The notes under the pieces were generated by a model. That model was given only the letters and a program-made list of their open reading frames with translations, made no database searches and was not told the DNA's origin. The translations under genes and the position numbers were made by a program. From contig JALONU010000005.1 in assembly GCA_025454775.1 (NCBI GenBank), positions 1-36,213 on the forward strand: DNA of 36,213 nt, in the 5' to 3' direction. Origin of the DNA: Bacteroidales bacterium (lineage in GTDB: Bacteria > Bacteroidota > Bacteroidia > Bacteroidales > VadinHA17). This document shows, piece after piece, positions 5,998-13,871 of the stretch; positions within the stretch are counted from its first letter, which is position 1, and each line of letters starts with the position of its first letter.

Positions 5998-8349
5998 TTG
6001 CAAAATTTGGAAAATTATCTCTCAAATAAAAATATATTCCGCCGGGGGCTCTTTCTTTCTCTTATTACCTTGTTATTTTTCATAACATCCTGTAACCCAT
6101 TAAAATATGTTCCTGCCGATGAAACCCTGCTTGAAGAAACCAGGGTCATTGTCAATAAGGATGACATAAAGAAGTCATCCCTTATGCCCTATGTCAAGCA
6201 GAAACCAAACAAGAAAATTTTCGGGGCCAAGTTCCACCTCGGTCTCTACAATCTTTCCAATCTTGACAAGGACAAATGGCCTCATTCGTGGCTCAGGGAA
6301 ATAGGAGAGGAACCAGTGATCTTCGATCAGTATGCCACCCTCAAATCGCGCGACGATATGAAATCATACATTGCCTCGAAAGGTTATTTCGACAGCAATG
6401 TCATGGAGACTATCGAAACAGCTAACCGCCGGTCGAAAGTATACTACAACGTCGATCTTAAAACGCCCTATATCATCCGTTCTCTCAGGTATGATATCCT
6501 GGATACCGCGATAATGCCATGGTTCTACCGCGACTCGGTGAACTGCATGATAGAACGGGGAAAGCCTTACGACGTCGATGTCCTCCAGTCCGAGCTCAAG
6601 CGCTTCGAGCGGTACATCAGGGAACAGGGTTATTACAGCTTCTCGGGTGATAATATCTACTTCAGCGTCGACAGCACCATAGGAAACAGGCAGGTGGATA
6701 TAGTTTATGTGATCAGGAAGCTTCCGACAGTGGATCAGAACAAACGCATCACCTACGTTTCGCATTCAATGTACAAGGTAAGGAATGTTTATATCTATCC
6801 CGACTTTGTTCCGAAGGATGCACTGGAAGGAGGCGAAGCTTACAGGAAGAGCCTCGATACGACTTTTTATGAAGGCTTCTATTTCATTTCACCGAACAGT
6901 AAACCTGAGCTTAAATACAAGCTCATCCTGCACAACCTATATATTAAACCAGGGGGTATTTACGGACTTTCCAAAACCGAGGATACTCAGTCTCACCTTC
7001 TTGCTCTTAAAACCTTCAGGCTGGTTAATATTTTTTATAACGAGGTCCCCGGACCGGAAGGCCGCGACGGAAACCGCCTTGTTCTGGACTGCAACATCCA
7101 GCTTACCCTTCTCAGCCAGCAGTCGTTCAAGGTTGAAGTTGAAGGAACAAACTCGGCCGGCAACCTCGGAGGAGCCCTTAACCTCATATACCAGCACAAG
7201 AACCTTTTCAGGGGCGCTGAATTGTTCAACCTGAAGCTTAAGGGTGCATATGAAGCTCTTTCGCAGCAGAATACAAAACTGCGAAGCACACAGGAATACG
7301 GGATAGAGACCAGCCTGCGGTTCCCGAAGTTCATGGTACCCTTCCTCGACAAGGAAGAGTTCATAAAGAAATACAATCCCAGTACCACTCTGCTGGCCGC
7401 CTATAACTGGCAGGACATGCCCTTCTATTCGAGGACCATGGCCAATGCAACTTTCGGCTATACATGGAACGGCAACTATTACACGACTCACATCGTCAAC
7501 CCGATCCAGGTGAACTATGTCGACCTTGTCTCAATCGACACTGCCTTCCAGAGAAAGATACAGGCGTCGTCGTACCTTGCGTACAGCTATCGCGACGTGG
7601 CGATCCTCGGAGGAAATTATTCCTTCATCTTCAGCAACCAGAAGATCCAGAAATCGCGGGATTACTGGTTTGTGAGGGTAAATGCAGAAGCTGCCGGGAA
7701 CATCCCCTCTCTGGTAAGCAGGGTAGCTGGAGCGGACAAACAGAACGGAAGCTACTATGTACTCAACCAGCCTTTTGCCCAGTATGTCAGGGCAGATGTG
7801 GATTTCAGGTATAATGTCATTATAAATGACTTTAGTTCAATTGTTTACAGGGGATTTGCCGGGGCTGCAATTCCATATGGCAATTCGAAGGCAATACCTT
7901 TTGAGAAACAGTACTTCGGAGGCGGTGCGAACGGGATCAGGGCCTGGCAGGTACGTTCACTGGGACCGGGCTCATACATTCCTGAGGAGACCGATTTTCT
8001 GAACCAGACGGCCGATATTAAACTTGAGGCAAACCTTGAGTACAGGTTCAACCTGTTCTGGATCCTCGAGGGAGCGCTGTTCCTGGATGCCGGGAATATC
8101 TGGTCATACAGCAGCGATGCCTCCCGTCCGGGTGCCCAGTTCAGGTTTAACAGCTTCCTGAAGGATATGGCAGTCGGCACGGGAGCAGGTTTCAGGTTCG
8201 ACTTCGGGTTTGTGATGCTCAGGGCCGATATGGGTATGAAACTCAGGGATCCCGTTATCACAGGAGAATCAAAGTGGATACCCGCTGTCAGGCCTTATAA
8301 TTTCAGGGACGATTTCACCCTTGTCGTGGCGATAGGCTATCCTTTCTGA
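5998..8349 (+). CDS. tamL: TamL: TamA/BamA-like outer-membrane assembly lipoprotein
   Basis: Omp85-family outer-membrane protein, 783 residues. In Bacteroidota the TamA homologue is a lipoprotein, TamL, that works with TamB in outer-membrane biogenesis. The N-terminus has a hydrophobic signal (about 18-31) and a lipobox ending ITSC (Cys32), followed by NPLKYVPADETLLEE, as in TamL proteins. POTRA-like modules follow (for example IRSLRYDILDTAIMPWF near 160). The C-terminal barrel has the Omp85 signatures FGGGANGIRAWQVRSLGPGS (about 640-659), LEANLEYRFNLFWILEGALF and the closing aromatic strand FTLVVAIGYPF. The only upstream start is TTG 5998, consistent with the promoter 14 bp before it; another in-frame TTG lies 9 nt downstream. 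Confidence 0.9.
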   Translation: MQNLENYLSNKNIFRRGLFLSLITLLFFITSCNPLKYVPADETLLEETRVIVNKDDIKKSSLMPYVKQKPNKKIFGAKFHLGLYNLSNLDKDKWPHSWLREIGEEPVIFDQYATLKSRDDMKSYIASKGYFDSNVMETIETANRRSKVYYNVDLKTPYIIRSLRYDILDTAIMPWFYRDSVNCMIERGKPYDVDVLQSELKRFERYIREQGYYSFSGDNIYFSVDSTIGNRQVDIVYVIRKLPTVDQNKRITYVSHSMYKVRNVYIYPDFVPKDALEGGEAYRKSLDTTFYEGFYFISPNSKPELKYKLILHNLYIKPGGIYGLSKTEDTQSHLLALKTFRLVNIFYNEVPGPEGRDGNRLVLDCNIQLTLLSQQSFKVEVEGTNSAGNLGGALNLIYQHKNLFRGAELFNLKLKGAYEALSQQNTKLRSTQEYGIETSLRFPKFMVPFLDKEEFIKKYNPSTTLLAAYNWQDMPFYSRTMANATFGYTWNGNYYTTHIVNPIQVNYVDLVSIDTAFQRKIQASSYLAYSYRDVAILGGNYSFIFSNQKIQKSRDYWFVRVNAEAAGNIPSLVSRVAGADKQNGSYYVLNQPFAQYVRADVDFRYNVIINDFSSIVYRGFAGAAIPYGNSKAIPFEKQYFGGGANGIRAWQVRSLGPGSYIPEETDFLNQTADIKLEANLEYRFNLFWILEGALFLDAGNIWSYSSDASRPGAQFRFNSFLKDMAVGTGAGFRFDFGFVMLRADMGMKLRDPVITGESKWIPAVRPYNFRDDFTLVVAIGYPF

Positions 8350-8423
8350 TCACGAAAAAGATCCATTTTCATTATTTATCCTCCCGGATTTTGTATATTG
8401 CAGTTGTCTCACTGCATTATTGA

Positions 8424-9071
8424 ATGAAATATTCTGCCCTTAAAAAACTGGAGGATTTGTTTGGTTACACGCGACGGGAGAGAAGGTCATCATTTATCCT
8501 GCTTATCCTGATTGTCATTGTCACAGGTGCCAGGTACCTGGTGCCTGCCTCAGGGGGAAAAATTGAGGTTACCGAGTTAAGCTGGCCTGCCGAAGAACCA
8601 GTTGCAGCTGTCGCGGATAATATTAGTCCGCGGATAAAAACAGCATCAGTTAACAGGAGAGAACCGCCGGTTTATGCTGTTATTGAGCTGAACACCTGTG
8701 ATTCGGCTGCCCTGGAGGCTCTTCCGGGGATAGGTCCGGTTTTGGCGGCACGGATAATAAAGTACAGGAATCTTCTTGGAGGCTTCGCCTCTGTGGAGCA
8801 GCTTAAGGAAGTTTACGGGCTTCCGGAAGAGACTTATGACCTTATCAGCGGAAGGGTGAAGGCGGAACGTTCGCTGGTAAGGAAGATAAAGATCAACACT
8901 GCGGACTATAAGCAGATGGTCAGGCTGCCCTATTTTACGAGGGAGGAGGTTTCGGCAATTATAAAGTACAGGGAAGGGAAGGGGCGGATAGGATGTCTGG
9001 AGGAGCTTGTGCAGGAGAACATCATTTCAGCGGAGAAGGGAGAGAGAGTTGGGTGGTATCTGGAGTTTTGA
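8424..9071 (+). CDS. ComEA-like helix-hairpin-helix protein, membrane anchored
   Basis: 215 residues with one predicted transmembrane helix (about 25-43, FILLILIVIVTGARYLV) and two helix-hairpin-helix units in the outer part: IELNTCDSAALEALPGIGPV (about 87-106, then LAARIIKYR) and KINTADYKQMVRLPYF (about 152-167) with EVSAIIKYREGKG. HhH domains of the ComEA type bind DNA without sequence specificity; ComEA draws DNA through the envelope during natural transformation. No other competence gene is in the window, so a competence role is only suggested. It follows tamL by 74 bp, on the same strand. Confidence 0.82.
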   Translation: MKYSALKKLEDLFGYTRRERRSSFILLILIVIVTGARYLVPASGGKIEVTELSWPAEEPVAAVADNISPRIKTASVNRREPPVYAVIELNTCDSAALEALPGIGPVLAARIIKYRNLLGGFASVEQLKEVYGLPEETYDLISGRVKAERSLVRKIKINTADYKQMVRLPYFTREEVSAIIKYREGKGRIGCLEELVQENIISAEKGERVGWYLEF

Positions 9072-9078
9072 GTGTCAC

Positions 9079-9115
9079 CCTGTCCTCCCGCTACGCTAAA
9101 TCTTCGAGGGACAGG
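9079..9115. terminator. Hairpin after the HhH gene, possible terminator or REP-like element
   Basis: cctgtcctcccg (9079-9090) pairs with cgagggacagg (9105-9115) with one bulge, starting 8 bp after the stop codon at 9071. There is no T-run after it, so it may instead be a dispersed palindromic element or an mRNA 3' stabiliser. Confidence 0.45.
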
Positions 9116-9531
9116 CTCTTCAAAGGGGGAGAGAAGACATCAAGCCATTTATAAAAAGAAAACCCATGCCCATGTTAACTTAAAGATGCGAATACTGTAT
9201 CGTATGAAGAAACTATCGCTGGCATAAACCTGAATGGTGAAGAAGGGCATGGGTTATGCGGAAAGCAATATCAGACAATTATCCTGATCCCGGACCTCCC
9301 GTTTTACCGATGACGCATTTCCTCCAACGGATGACAGTCCGGATGCAACAACCTGTATAAAATATCCTCCGCTGACTGTTGTGTTATAATTATGTTAAAT
9401 CTCCGTTTTTACTTGGTCTTTCACCCTTTTTGGCGTATATTTATATATTGTGGCGAAATGAGAAAATCAAAGTCAAATAATTGTAAAACAGACAAAAAAT
9501 AACAATCATGGATAAAATATCGCCTTAAAAG
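9116..9531. other. Non-coding spacer upstream of rpsU
   Basis: No supported gene on either strand. It contains a perfect 11-bp inverted repeat, aacccatgccc (9161-9171) and gggcatgggtt (9245-9255), separated by 73 bp. On the minus strand a 46-codon stretch without a start (about 9394 to the TAA at 9254-9256) reads like ...VSGGYFIQVVASGLSS..., perhaps a remnant. The right part (9390-9530) is AT-rich. Confidence 0.6.
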
Positions 9532-9563
9532 TTTTGAAAAACACAATTCTGTTTCTATCTTTG
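9532..9563 (+). promoter_or_regulatory. rpsU promoter (-33 TTTTG, -7 TATCTTTG)
   Basis: TTTTG (9532-9536) and TATCTTTG (9556-9563) are separated by 19 bp, an ideal Bacteroidota housekeeping-sigma promoter. It places the transcript start about 22 nt before the rpsU ATG at 9592. Confidence 0.85.
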
Positions 9564-9591
9564 CGCCTCGTTTAAAACAGAAAACACTGAC

Positions 9592-9783
9592 ATGATCATT
9601 GTACCATTAAAGGAAGGCGAAAATATCGAAAGGGCTCTGAAGAAATTCAAGAGGAAATTTGAAAAAACAGGCGTTATCCGCGAGCTGCGGTCGCGTCAGG
9701 CCTTTGTAAAGCCTTCAGTACGCCGGAGAGAGGAAATCAAGAAGGCTCAGTACGTACAGAAGATGCAGGAAAAGGAAGAATAA
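9592..9783 (+). CDS. rpsU: 30S ribosomal protein bS21
   Basis: 63-residue basic protein, the normal bS21 length, which binds the 30S platform next to the 3' end of 16S rRNA. The start MIIVPLKEGENIERALKKFK and the central RELRSRQAFVKPSVRRREE are characteristic. In Bacteroidota bS21 is reported to help cover the anti-Shine-Dalgarno, which explains the rarity of Shine-Dalgarno use. It heads a probable rpsU-xerC-hpf operon from the promoter at 9532-9563. No Shine-Dalgarno is seen upstream of its own ATG (aaaacactgac). Confidence 0.97.
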   Translation: MIIVPLKEGENIERALKKFKRKFEKTGVIRELRSRQAFVKPSVRRREEIKKAQYVQKMQEKEE

Positions 9784-9834
9784 CCTGTTCTTCCCGCATC
9801 TTTCTCTTTTAACATAATACCAGGGGGTTCCTTC

Positions 9835-10722
9835 ATGGATCATAAGGAATCATTCCTAAAATACCTGCAGACAGAAAAGCGGTATTCACCGCACACGGTC
9901 AGGTCGTACCAGAATGACCTGGATCAGTTTTTCCTATTCCTGAAAGAAGACGGCATGGCCGGTGATCCTTCCGGAATAACTTCCCACCAGGTAAGGGCAT
10001 GGATAGTAAGTCTGATGGGCGCCGGCATCTCTGCAGTTTCGGTGCACCGCAAGATATCATGCCTGCGGGTGTTCTTTAGGTGGCTGCGAAAGGAAGGGAT
10101 AATAATAAACGACCCGCTCCAGAAGGTTGTCCTGCCAAAGCGTAAGAAAAGACTGCCCGAATTCGTCAGGGAAGAAGCGCTTGAAACTCTTCTGGATGAT
10201 GATTATTTCGGCGAAGGATTCAGCGGACTACGGAACAGGACCATCATCGAAATGCTTTACATGACAGGAATGAGAAGGGCAGAGCTCATAGGGCTGAGGC
10301 TTAACGATGTCGACCTCGGTGAATCAACGGTAAAGGTAACAGGCAAAAGGAACAAGCAGAGGATCATACCGCTGACAAGGGAGTTTATCGTTCAGCTCCG
10401 CAACTACCTTGATGCCAGGAATGACTTTGAGGCGGCATCGGGTTGCAGTATGGTTTTCGTGACAGACAAGGGAAACAAACTATACGACAAATTTGTTTAT
10501 AATCTTGTGAAACGTTCGCTTTCAGCGGTTACCACAATGGAGAAGAAAAGCCCTCATGTGCTGAGACACACCTTTGCCACACATATGCTTAACAGGGGGG
10601 CAGACCTGAATGCGATCAAGGAGTTCCTGGGGCATGCAAATCTCTCTGCGACACAGGTTTATACGCACAACACATTTGAGAAGCTCAAGAAAATATATAA
10701 ACAGGCTCATCCAAGAGCATAA
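9835..10722 (+). CDS. xerC: Tyrosine recombinase XerC/XerD
   Basis: 295-residue site-specific tyrosine recombinase that resolves chromosome dimers at dif. The N-terminal core-binding (SAM-like) domain (about 1-90) contains YSPHTVRSYQNDLDQF. The catalytic residues are all present: Arg147 (TGMRRAEL), Lys171 (TGKRNK), His241 and Arg244 (SPHVLRHTFATH), His267 (FLGHANL), and nucleophile Tyr276 (QVYTHNTF). It lies 51 bp after rpsU and 24 bp before hpf, the usual Bacteroidota location of the gene annotated xerC or xerD. I cannot separate XerC from XerD by sequence alone, and no dif site was recognised in the window. Confidence 0.93.
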   Translation: MDHKESFLKYLQTEKRYSPHTVRSYQNDLDQFFLFLKEDGMAGDPSGITSHQVRAWIVSLMGAGISAVSVHRKISCLRVFFRWLRKEGIIINDPLQKVVLPKRKKRLPEFVREEALETLLDDDYFGEGFSGLRNRTIIEMLYMTGMRRAELIGLRLNDVDLGESTVKVTGKRNKQRIIPLTREFIVQLRNYLDARNDFEAASGCSMVFVTDKGNKLYDKFVYNLVKRSLSAVTTMEKKSPHVLRHTFATHMLNRGADLNAIKEFLGHANLSATQVYTHNTFEKLKKIYKQAHPRA

Positions 10723-10732
10723 CTTAAACAAA

Positions 10733-10739
10733 AGGAGGG
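10733..10739 (+). promoter_or_regulatory. Strong Shine-Dalgarno before hpf
   Basis: AGGAGGG within aaaggagggt lies 7 nt before the hpf ATG (10747), complementary to the 16S anti-Shine-Dalgarno. Such a match is unusual for this phylum and stands out from most starts in the window, which have none. Confidence 0.75.
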
Positions 10740-10746
10740 TATTACC

Positions 10747-11046
10747 ATGAACATTCAGATTCACTCGGTTCGGTTTGACGCCGATAAAAAGCTGATCGAC
10801 TTTGTTCATCACAAGCTTGATAAGCTTACACAGTATGGTGAGGACATTGTAAATGCCGAAGTTTACCTCAGGCTTGACAAGGACCAGGAGAAGGAGAACA
10901 AGATCAGCGAAATCAAACTGGATATGTCCGGCAAACCCCTGTTTGCAAAAAAACAAAGCAAAACTTTTGAGGAAGCTACCGACGATGCCATTGATGCTCT
11001 TAAAGTACAGATTACCAAGCACAAACAGAAGAAGAGAGGAGTCTGA
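10747..11046 (+). CDS. hpf: Ribosome hibernation-promoting factor (short HPF/RaiA type)
   Basis: 99-residue protein of the HPF/RaiA family, which binds the 30S decoding region and inactivates or dimerises 70S ribosomes in starvation. The fold signature is visible: MNIQIHSVRFDADKKLIDFV, KLDKLTQYGEDIVNAEVYLR, and the C-terminal basic KQITKHKQ-like tail (VQITKHKQKKRG). The length matches the short form, lacking the dimerisation domain of long HPF. It is third in the rpsU-xerC-hpf group, with a strong Shine-Dalgarno of its own, so its translation may be controlled differently from its neighbours. Confidence 0.93.
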   Translation: MNIQIHSVRFDADKKLIDFVHHKLDKLTQYGEDIVNAEVYLRLDKDQEKENKISEIKLDMSGKPLFAKKQSKTFEEATDDAIDALKVQITKHKQKKRGV

Positions 11047-11076
11047 TAATCCTGTTTATAAAAATATAAGGCATTT

Positions 11077-11109
11077 TTTTGAAATATAAAATTTAAATTC
11101 ATACATTTG
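11077..11109 (+). promoter_or_regulatory. Promoter of the tRNA-tuf operon
   Basis: TTTTG (11077-11081) and TACATTTG (11102-11109), spacing 20 bp, match the Bacteroidota promoter. The predicted start is about 11115. Just after it, caccg (11112-11116) with cggtg (11143-11147) and aaaggg-type pairing (11123-11127 with 11137-11141) form a leader hairpin ahead of the first tRNA. Confidence 0.8.
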
Positions 11110-11160
11110 CACACCGTTTTTTAAGGGTGAAATATGCCCTTTCGGTGCGTTCTTTTACTT

Positions 11161-11234
11161 GCCGATGTAGCTCAGTTGGTCAGAGCAGCTGATTTGTAAT
11201 CTGCAGGTCGGGGGTTCGAATCCCTTCATCGGCT
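11161..11234 (+). tRNA. tRNA-Thr (anticodon TGT)
   Basis: The acceptor stem gccgatg pairs with catcggc; a TGT anticodon occupies 11195-11197 in loop tttgtaa; the T-arm is gggggttcgaatccctt. 74 nt, discriminator T, CCA not encoded. The anticodon stem has one U-U mismatch. Confidence 0.95.
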
Positions 11235-11283
11235 CTTGAACGAGTTGCAAATGTGTGTCTGAAAGATATACTCTGATACAGAA

Positions 11284-11366
11284 GGGGAGATACCAAAGCG
11301 GTCAACTGGGGCAGACTGTAAATCTGCTGGCTGATGTCTTCGTAGGTTCGAATCCTGCTCTCCCCA
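11284..11366 (+). tRNA. tRNA-Tyr (anticodon GTA)
   Basis: The acceptor ggggaga pairs with tctcccc; anticodon stem gcaga/tctgc encloses loop ctgtaaa (anticodon GTA); a long class II variable arm precedes the T-arm. 83 nt, discriminator A, CCA not encoded. Confidence 0.96.
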
Positions 11367-11442
11367 CTCTGATCAGAAAATGCCGTACCACCTGAAACGA
11401 AAACAGCAGAAAGGTTATACGGACTTCTTTGGATGATATAAG

Positions 11443-11515
11443 GCGGGAGTAGCTCAGTTGGTAGAGCATTAGCCTTCCAAGCTAAGGGTCGCGGATTCGA
11501 GCTCCGTCTCCCGCT
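11443..11515 (+). tRNA. tRNA-Gly (anticodon TCC)
   Basis: Acceptor gcgggag/ctcccgc; anticodon stem ttagc/gctaa around loop cttccaa gives TCC. 73 nt, discriminator T. Confidence 0.96.
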
Positions 11516-11527
11516 CAAGTTTTTGAC

Positions 11528-11599
11528 GCCAGAGTAGCTCAGGGGTAGAGCACTTCCTTGGTAAGGAAGGGGTCGGGGGTTCAATTCCCCCCTCCGGCT
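11528..11599 (+). tRNA. tRNA-Thr (anticodon GGT)
   Basis: Acceptor gccagag/ctccggc with one A-C mismatch; anticodon stem cttcc/ggaag around ttggtaa gives GGT. 72 nt. It is the last tRNA before tuf, 73 bp upstream of its ATG. Confidence 0.94.
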
Positions 11600-11672
11600 C
11601 ATCGGGAAAAATGATTTTTTGAATATAATATTAACAGAAACAGATAAACTAAATTTTAATAAGCTTGGAGTT

Positions 11673-12860
11673 ATGGCAAAAGAAAAATTTGACAGGACGA
11701 AACCGCACGTTAACATTGGTACTATCGGACACATCGATCACGGTAAGACCACGTTAACGGCAGCAATCACCATGGTGCTTGCCAAGAAGGGTCTCTCTGA
11801 AATCAGGGATTTCGACTCTATTGACAATGCTCCCGAGGAAAAGGAAAGAGGTATCACCATCAACACTGCTCACGTAGAGTACCAGACAGCATCACGTCAT
11901 TATGCACACGTTGACTGCCCAGGCCATGCTGACTATATCAAGAACATGGTTACAGGTGCTGCCCAGATGGACGGCGCCATCCTCGTTGTTGCAGCTACTG
12001 ACGGACCAATGCCTCAGACACGCGAACATATCCTCCTGGCAGGACAGGTGAACGTGCCGAAAGTGCTCGTGTTCATGAACAAGGTTGATATGGTTGAAGA
12101 TCCCGAACTTCTCGACCTGGTGGAAATGGAAGTGCGCGACCTGCTCAATTTCTACAAGTTCGACGGCGACAATGCTCCCGTTATCCGCGGCTCCGCACTC
12201 GGTGCCATGCATGGAGAAGCCAAGTGGGAAGAAAAAGTTATGGAACTTATGGATGCCGTAGATGCATACATTCCCATACCTCCCCGCGACAACCAGAAGC
12301 CTTTCCTGATGCCGGTTGAAGACGTGTTCTCAATCACCGGACGCGGTACGGTTGCAACAGGCCGTATCGAAACCGGAGTCGTGCTGACAGGCGATGAACT
12401 CGAAATGATAGGCCTTGGCGCAGAAAAACGCAAAACAGTATGTACAGGCGTTGAAATGTTCCGCAAGATCCTCGACAGGGGTGAAGCAGGCGACAACGTA
12501 GGTCTTCTCCTCCGCGGCGTTGACAAGAAGGAGATCAAGAGGGGAATGGTCCTTGCAAAACCGGGTTCTATCACACCTCATACCAGGTTCAAGTCTGAAA
12601 TATACGTTCTGAAGAAGGAAGAAGGCGGCCGTCATACTCCTTTCCACAACAAGTATCGCCCGCAGTTCTACGTCAGGACCCTCGACATCACCGGTGAAAT
12701 ATCACTCCCGGAAGGACGTGAAATGGTAATGCCCGGCGACAACGTCACGATAACCGTCGACCTTATCTATCCGGTTGCCATTAACGTGGGACTCCGCTTC
12801 GCTATCCGTGAAGGCGGACGCACAGTTGGTGCAGGAGCAGTTACCGAGATACTTGAATAA
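11673..12860 (+). CDS. tuf: Elongation factor Tu
   Basis: 395-residue GTPase that delivers aminoacyl-tRNA to the ribosome. ATG 11673 gives the canonical [20 protein letters not shown]; a longer in-frame extension reads through the spacer and is rejected. P-loop GHIDHGKT (19-26), DCPGH (about 81-85) and NKVD (about 136-139) are intact, and the C-terminus [10 protein letters not shown] is typical. Sharing a transcript with four upstream tRNAs matches E. coli thrU-tyrU-glyT-thrT-tufB. A perfect 12-bp hairpin follows before tRNA-Trp. Confidence 0.98.
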   Translation: MAKEKFDRTKPHVNIGTIGHIDHGKTTLTAAITMVLAKKGLSEIRDFDSIDNAPEEKERGITINTAHVEYQTASRHYAHVDCPGHADYIKNMVTGAAQMDGAILVVAATDGPMPQTREHILLAGQVNVPKVLVFMNKVDMVEDPELLDLVEMEVRDLLNFYKFDGDNAPVIRGSALGAMHGEAKWEEKVMELMDAVDAYIPIPPRDNQKPFLMPVEDVFSITGRGTVATGRIETGVVLTGDELEMIGLGAEKRKTVCTGVEMFRKILDRGEAGDNVGLLLRGVDKKEIKRGMVLAKPGSITPHTRFKSEIYVLKKEEGGRHTPFHNKYRPQFYVRTLDITGEISLPEGREMVMPGDNVTITVDLIYPVAINVGLRFAIREGGRTVGAGAVTEILE

Positions 12861-12890
12861 GGGTTTTGGAAACAGATTATGGTAAAGGAA

Positions 12891-12918
12891 GTATGATCAC
12901 GGTAAGCCGTGATCATAC
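12891..12918 (+). promoter_or_regulatory. 12-bp perfect hairpin between tuf and tRNA-Trp
   Basis: gtatgatcacgg (12891-12902) and ccgtgatcatac (12907-12918) form a perfect stem with loop taag. No T-run follows (aacaataccata), so it is not a standard intrinsic terminator. An RNA-processing site or 3'-end stabiliser for the tuf message is more likely. Confidence 0.7.
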
Positions 12919-12938
12919 AACAATACCATAATATATAT

Positions 12939-13011
12939 ACGGGTGTAGCTCAGTTGGTAGAGCACTGGTCTCCAAAACCAGGTGTCGGGAGTTCGAGTCT
13001 CTCCTCCCGTG
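12939..13011 (+). tRNA. tRNA-Trp (anticodon CCA)
   Basis: Acceptor acgggtg/ctcccgt with one U-U mismatch; anticodon stem ctggt/accag around loop ctccaaa gives CCA. 73 nt, discriminator G. It lies directly before secE, the common Bacteroidota and E. coli-like placement. Confidence 0.95.
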
Positions 13012-13030
13012 CTGAAACATATCTGATAAA

Positions 13031-13228
13031 ATGGGATTGAAAACTTACTTAAAGGAATCTTACACAGAGCTGATCCACAAGGTTACGTGGCCCACATGGA
13101 GCGACCTTCAGAACAGCGCGGTTCTCGTAATGGTGGCAACGGCCATCATAGCCCTTATTGTCGCACTGATGGATTTCTCCTTCAGCAAGGTGATGGAGGG
13201 TTTCTATGATCTGCTCTTTAAAACATAG
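13031..13228 (+). CDS. secE: Preprotein translocase subunit SecE
   Basis: 65-residue single-span inner-membrane subunit of the SecYEG channel. The amphipathic segment LKESYTELIHKVTWPTWSDL (about 7-26) carries the conserved WPTW, followed by one transmembrane helix (VLVMVATAIIALIVALMDF, about 31-49). The short form with a single helix is usual outside the gammaproteobacteria. It lies 19 bp after tRNA-Trp and 12 bp before nusG. Confidence 0.96.
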   Translation: MGLKTYLKESYTELIHKVTWPTWSDLQNSAVLVMVATAIIALIVALMDFSFSKVMEGFYDLLFKT

Positions 13229-13240
13229 CCTCGTTCGCAA

Positions 13241-13789
13241 ATGAGTGAAAACGTAAAAAAGTGGTATGTTCTCCGGGCTATTGGCGGGAAGGAAAAGAAG
13301 GTCAAGGAGTATATCGACAACGAAGTGGCACGTCTGAATCTCGGAGAGTATGTTTCCCAGGTTCTGATACCGATGGAAAAAGTATACCAGATCAGGGCTG
13401 GCAAAAAAGTCAGCAAGGAAAGGACTTTCTTCCCCGGTTATGTGCTCGTCGAGGCGGTCCTGGTGGGAGAAGTTCCGCACCTGCTCCGAAACATACCCAA
13501 CGTGATAGGCTTCCTCGGTTCACAGGACGGTGAACCTGTTCCGCTGAGAAAATCGGAAATTAACAGGATACTCGGGAAAGTCGATGAACTTAATGCAAGC
13601 GACGAAGAACTAAACGTGCCTTTCTTCGTGGGAGAATCGGTAAAGGTCATCGACGGACCATTTAACAGCTTCACGGGTATTATTGAAGAAGTTAATGAGG
13701 AAAAGAAGAAACTCAAGGTAATGGTGAAGATCTTCGGAAGGAAGACGCCTCTTGAGCTTAGTTTTATGCAGGTAGAAAAGGAAAATTAA
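13241..13789 (+). CDS. nusG: Transcription termination/antitermination factor NusG
   Basis: 182-residue NusG. The N-terminal NGN domain ([20 protein letters not shown] and the [10 protein letters not shown] motif, about 65-75) binds the RNA polymerase clamp. The C-terminal KOW domain ([20 protein letters not shown], about 127-146) contacts S10 or Rho. The standard length and its place between secE and rplK support the call. Confidence 0.97.
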   Translation: MSENVKKWYVLRAIGGKEKKVKEYIDNEVARLNLGEYVSQVLIPMEKVYQIRAGKKVSKERTFFPGYVLVEAVLVGEVPHLLRNIPNVIGFLGSQDGEPVPLRKSEINRILGKVDELNASDEELNVPFFVGESVKVIDGPFNSFTGIIEEVNEEKKKLKVMVKIFGRKTPLELSFMQVEKEN

Positions 13790-13799
13790 CCAAAGATAT

Positions 13800-13839
13800 T
13801 GACGATTGTAATAATATAATGCTTCCTGAACGATCGTCA
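13800..13839 (+). promoter_or_regulatory. Inverted repeat in the nusG-rplK spacer
   Basis: tgacgat (13800-13806) and atcgtca (13833-13839) are perfect complements around a 26-nt AT-rich loop, 32 bp before the rplK start. The position suits a leader structure, for example for L1-mediated control of the L11 operon, but I do not recognise the L1 site itself. Confidence 0.4.
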
Positions 13840-13871
13840 TGTACTCGCAGTAAACACGCAAATAATTAATT

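Noticed and set aside
11619-11672. N-terminal extension of EF-Tu
   Set aside because: The internal ATG at 11673 gives the universal MAKEKF start and the standard 395-residue length; the extension is AT-rich spacer.
11180-11734. 184-codon minus-strand frame across the tRNA cluster
   Set aside because: It is the reverse complement of four tRNA genes and the start of tuf; the apparent motifs are tRNA sequence read as protein, a well-known annotation artefact.
12861-12938. Tuf intrinsic terminator
   Set aside because: The hairpin at 12891-12918 lacks a T-run on the + strand, so it is listed as a regulatory/processing hairpin instead.
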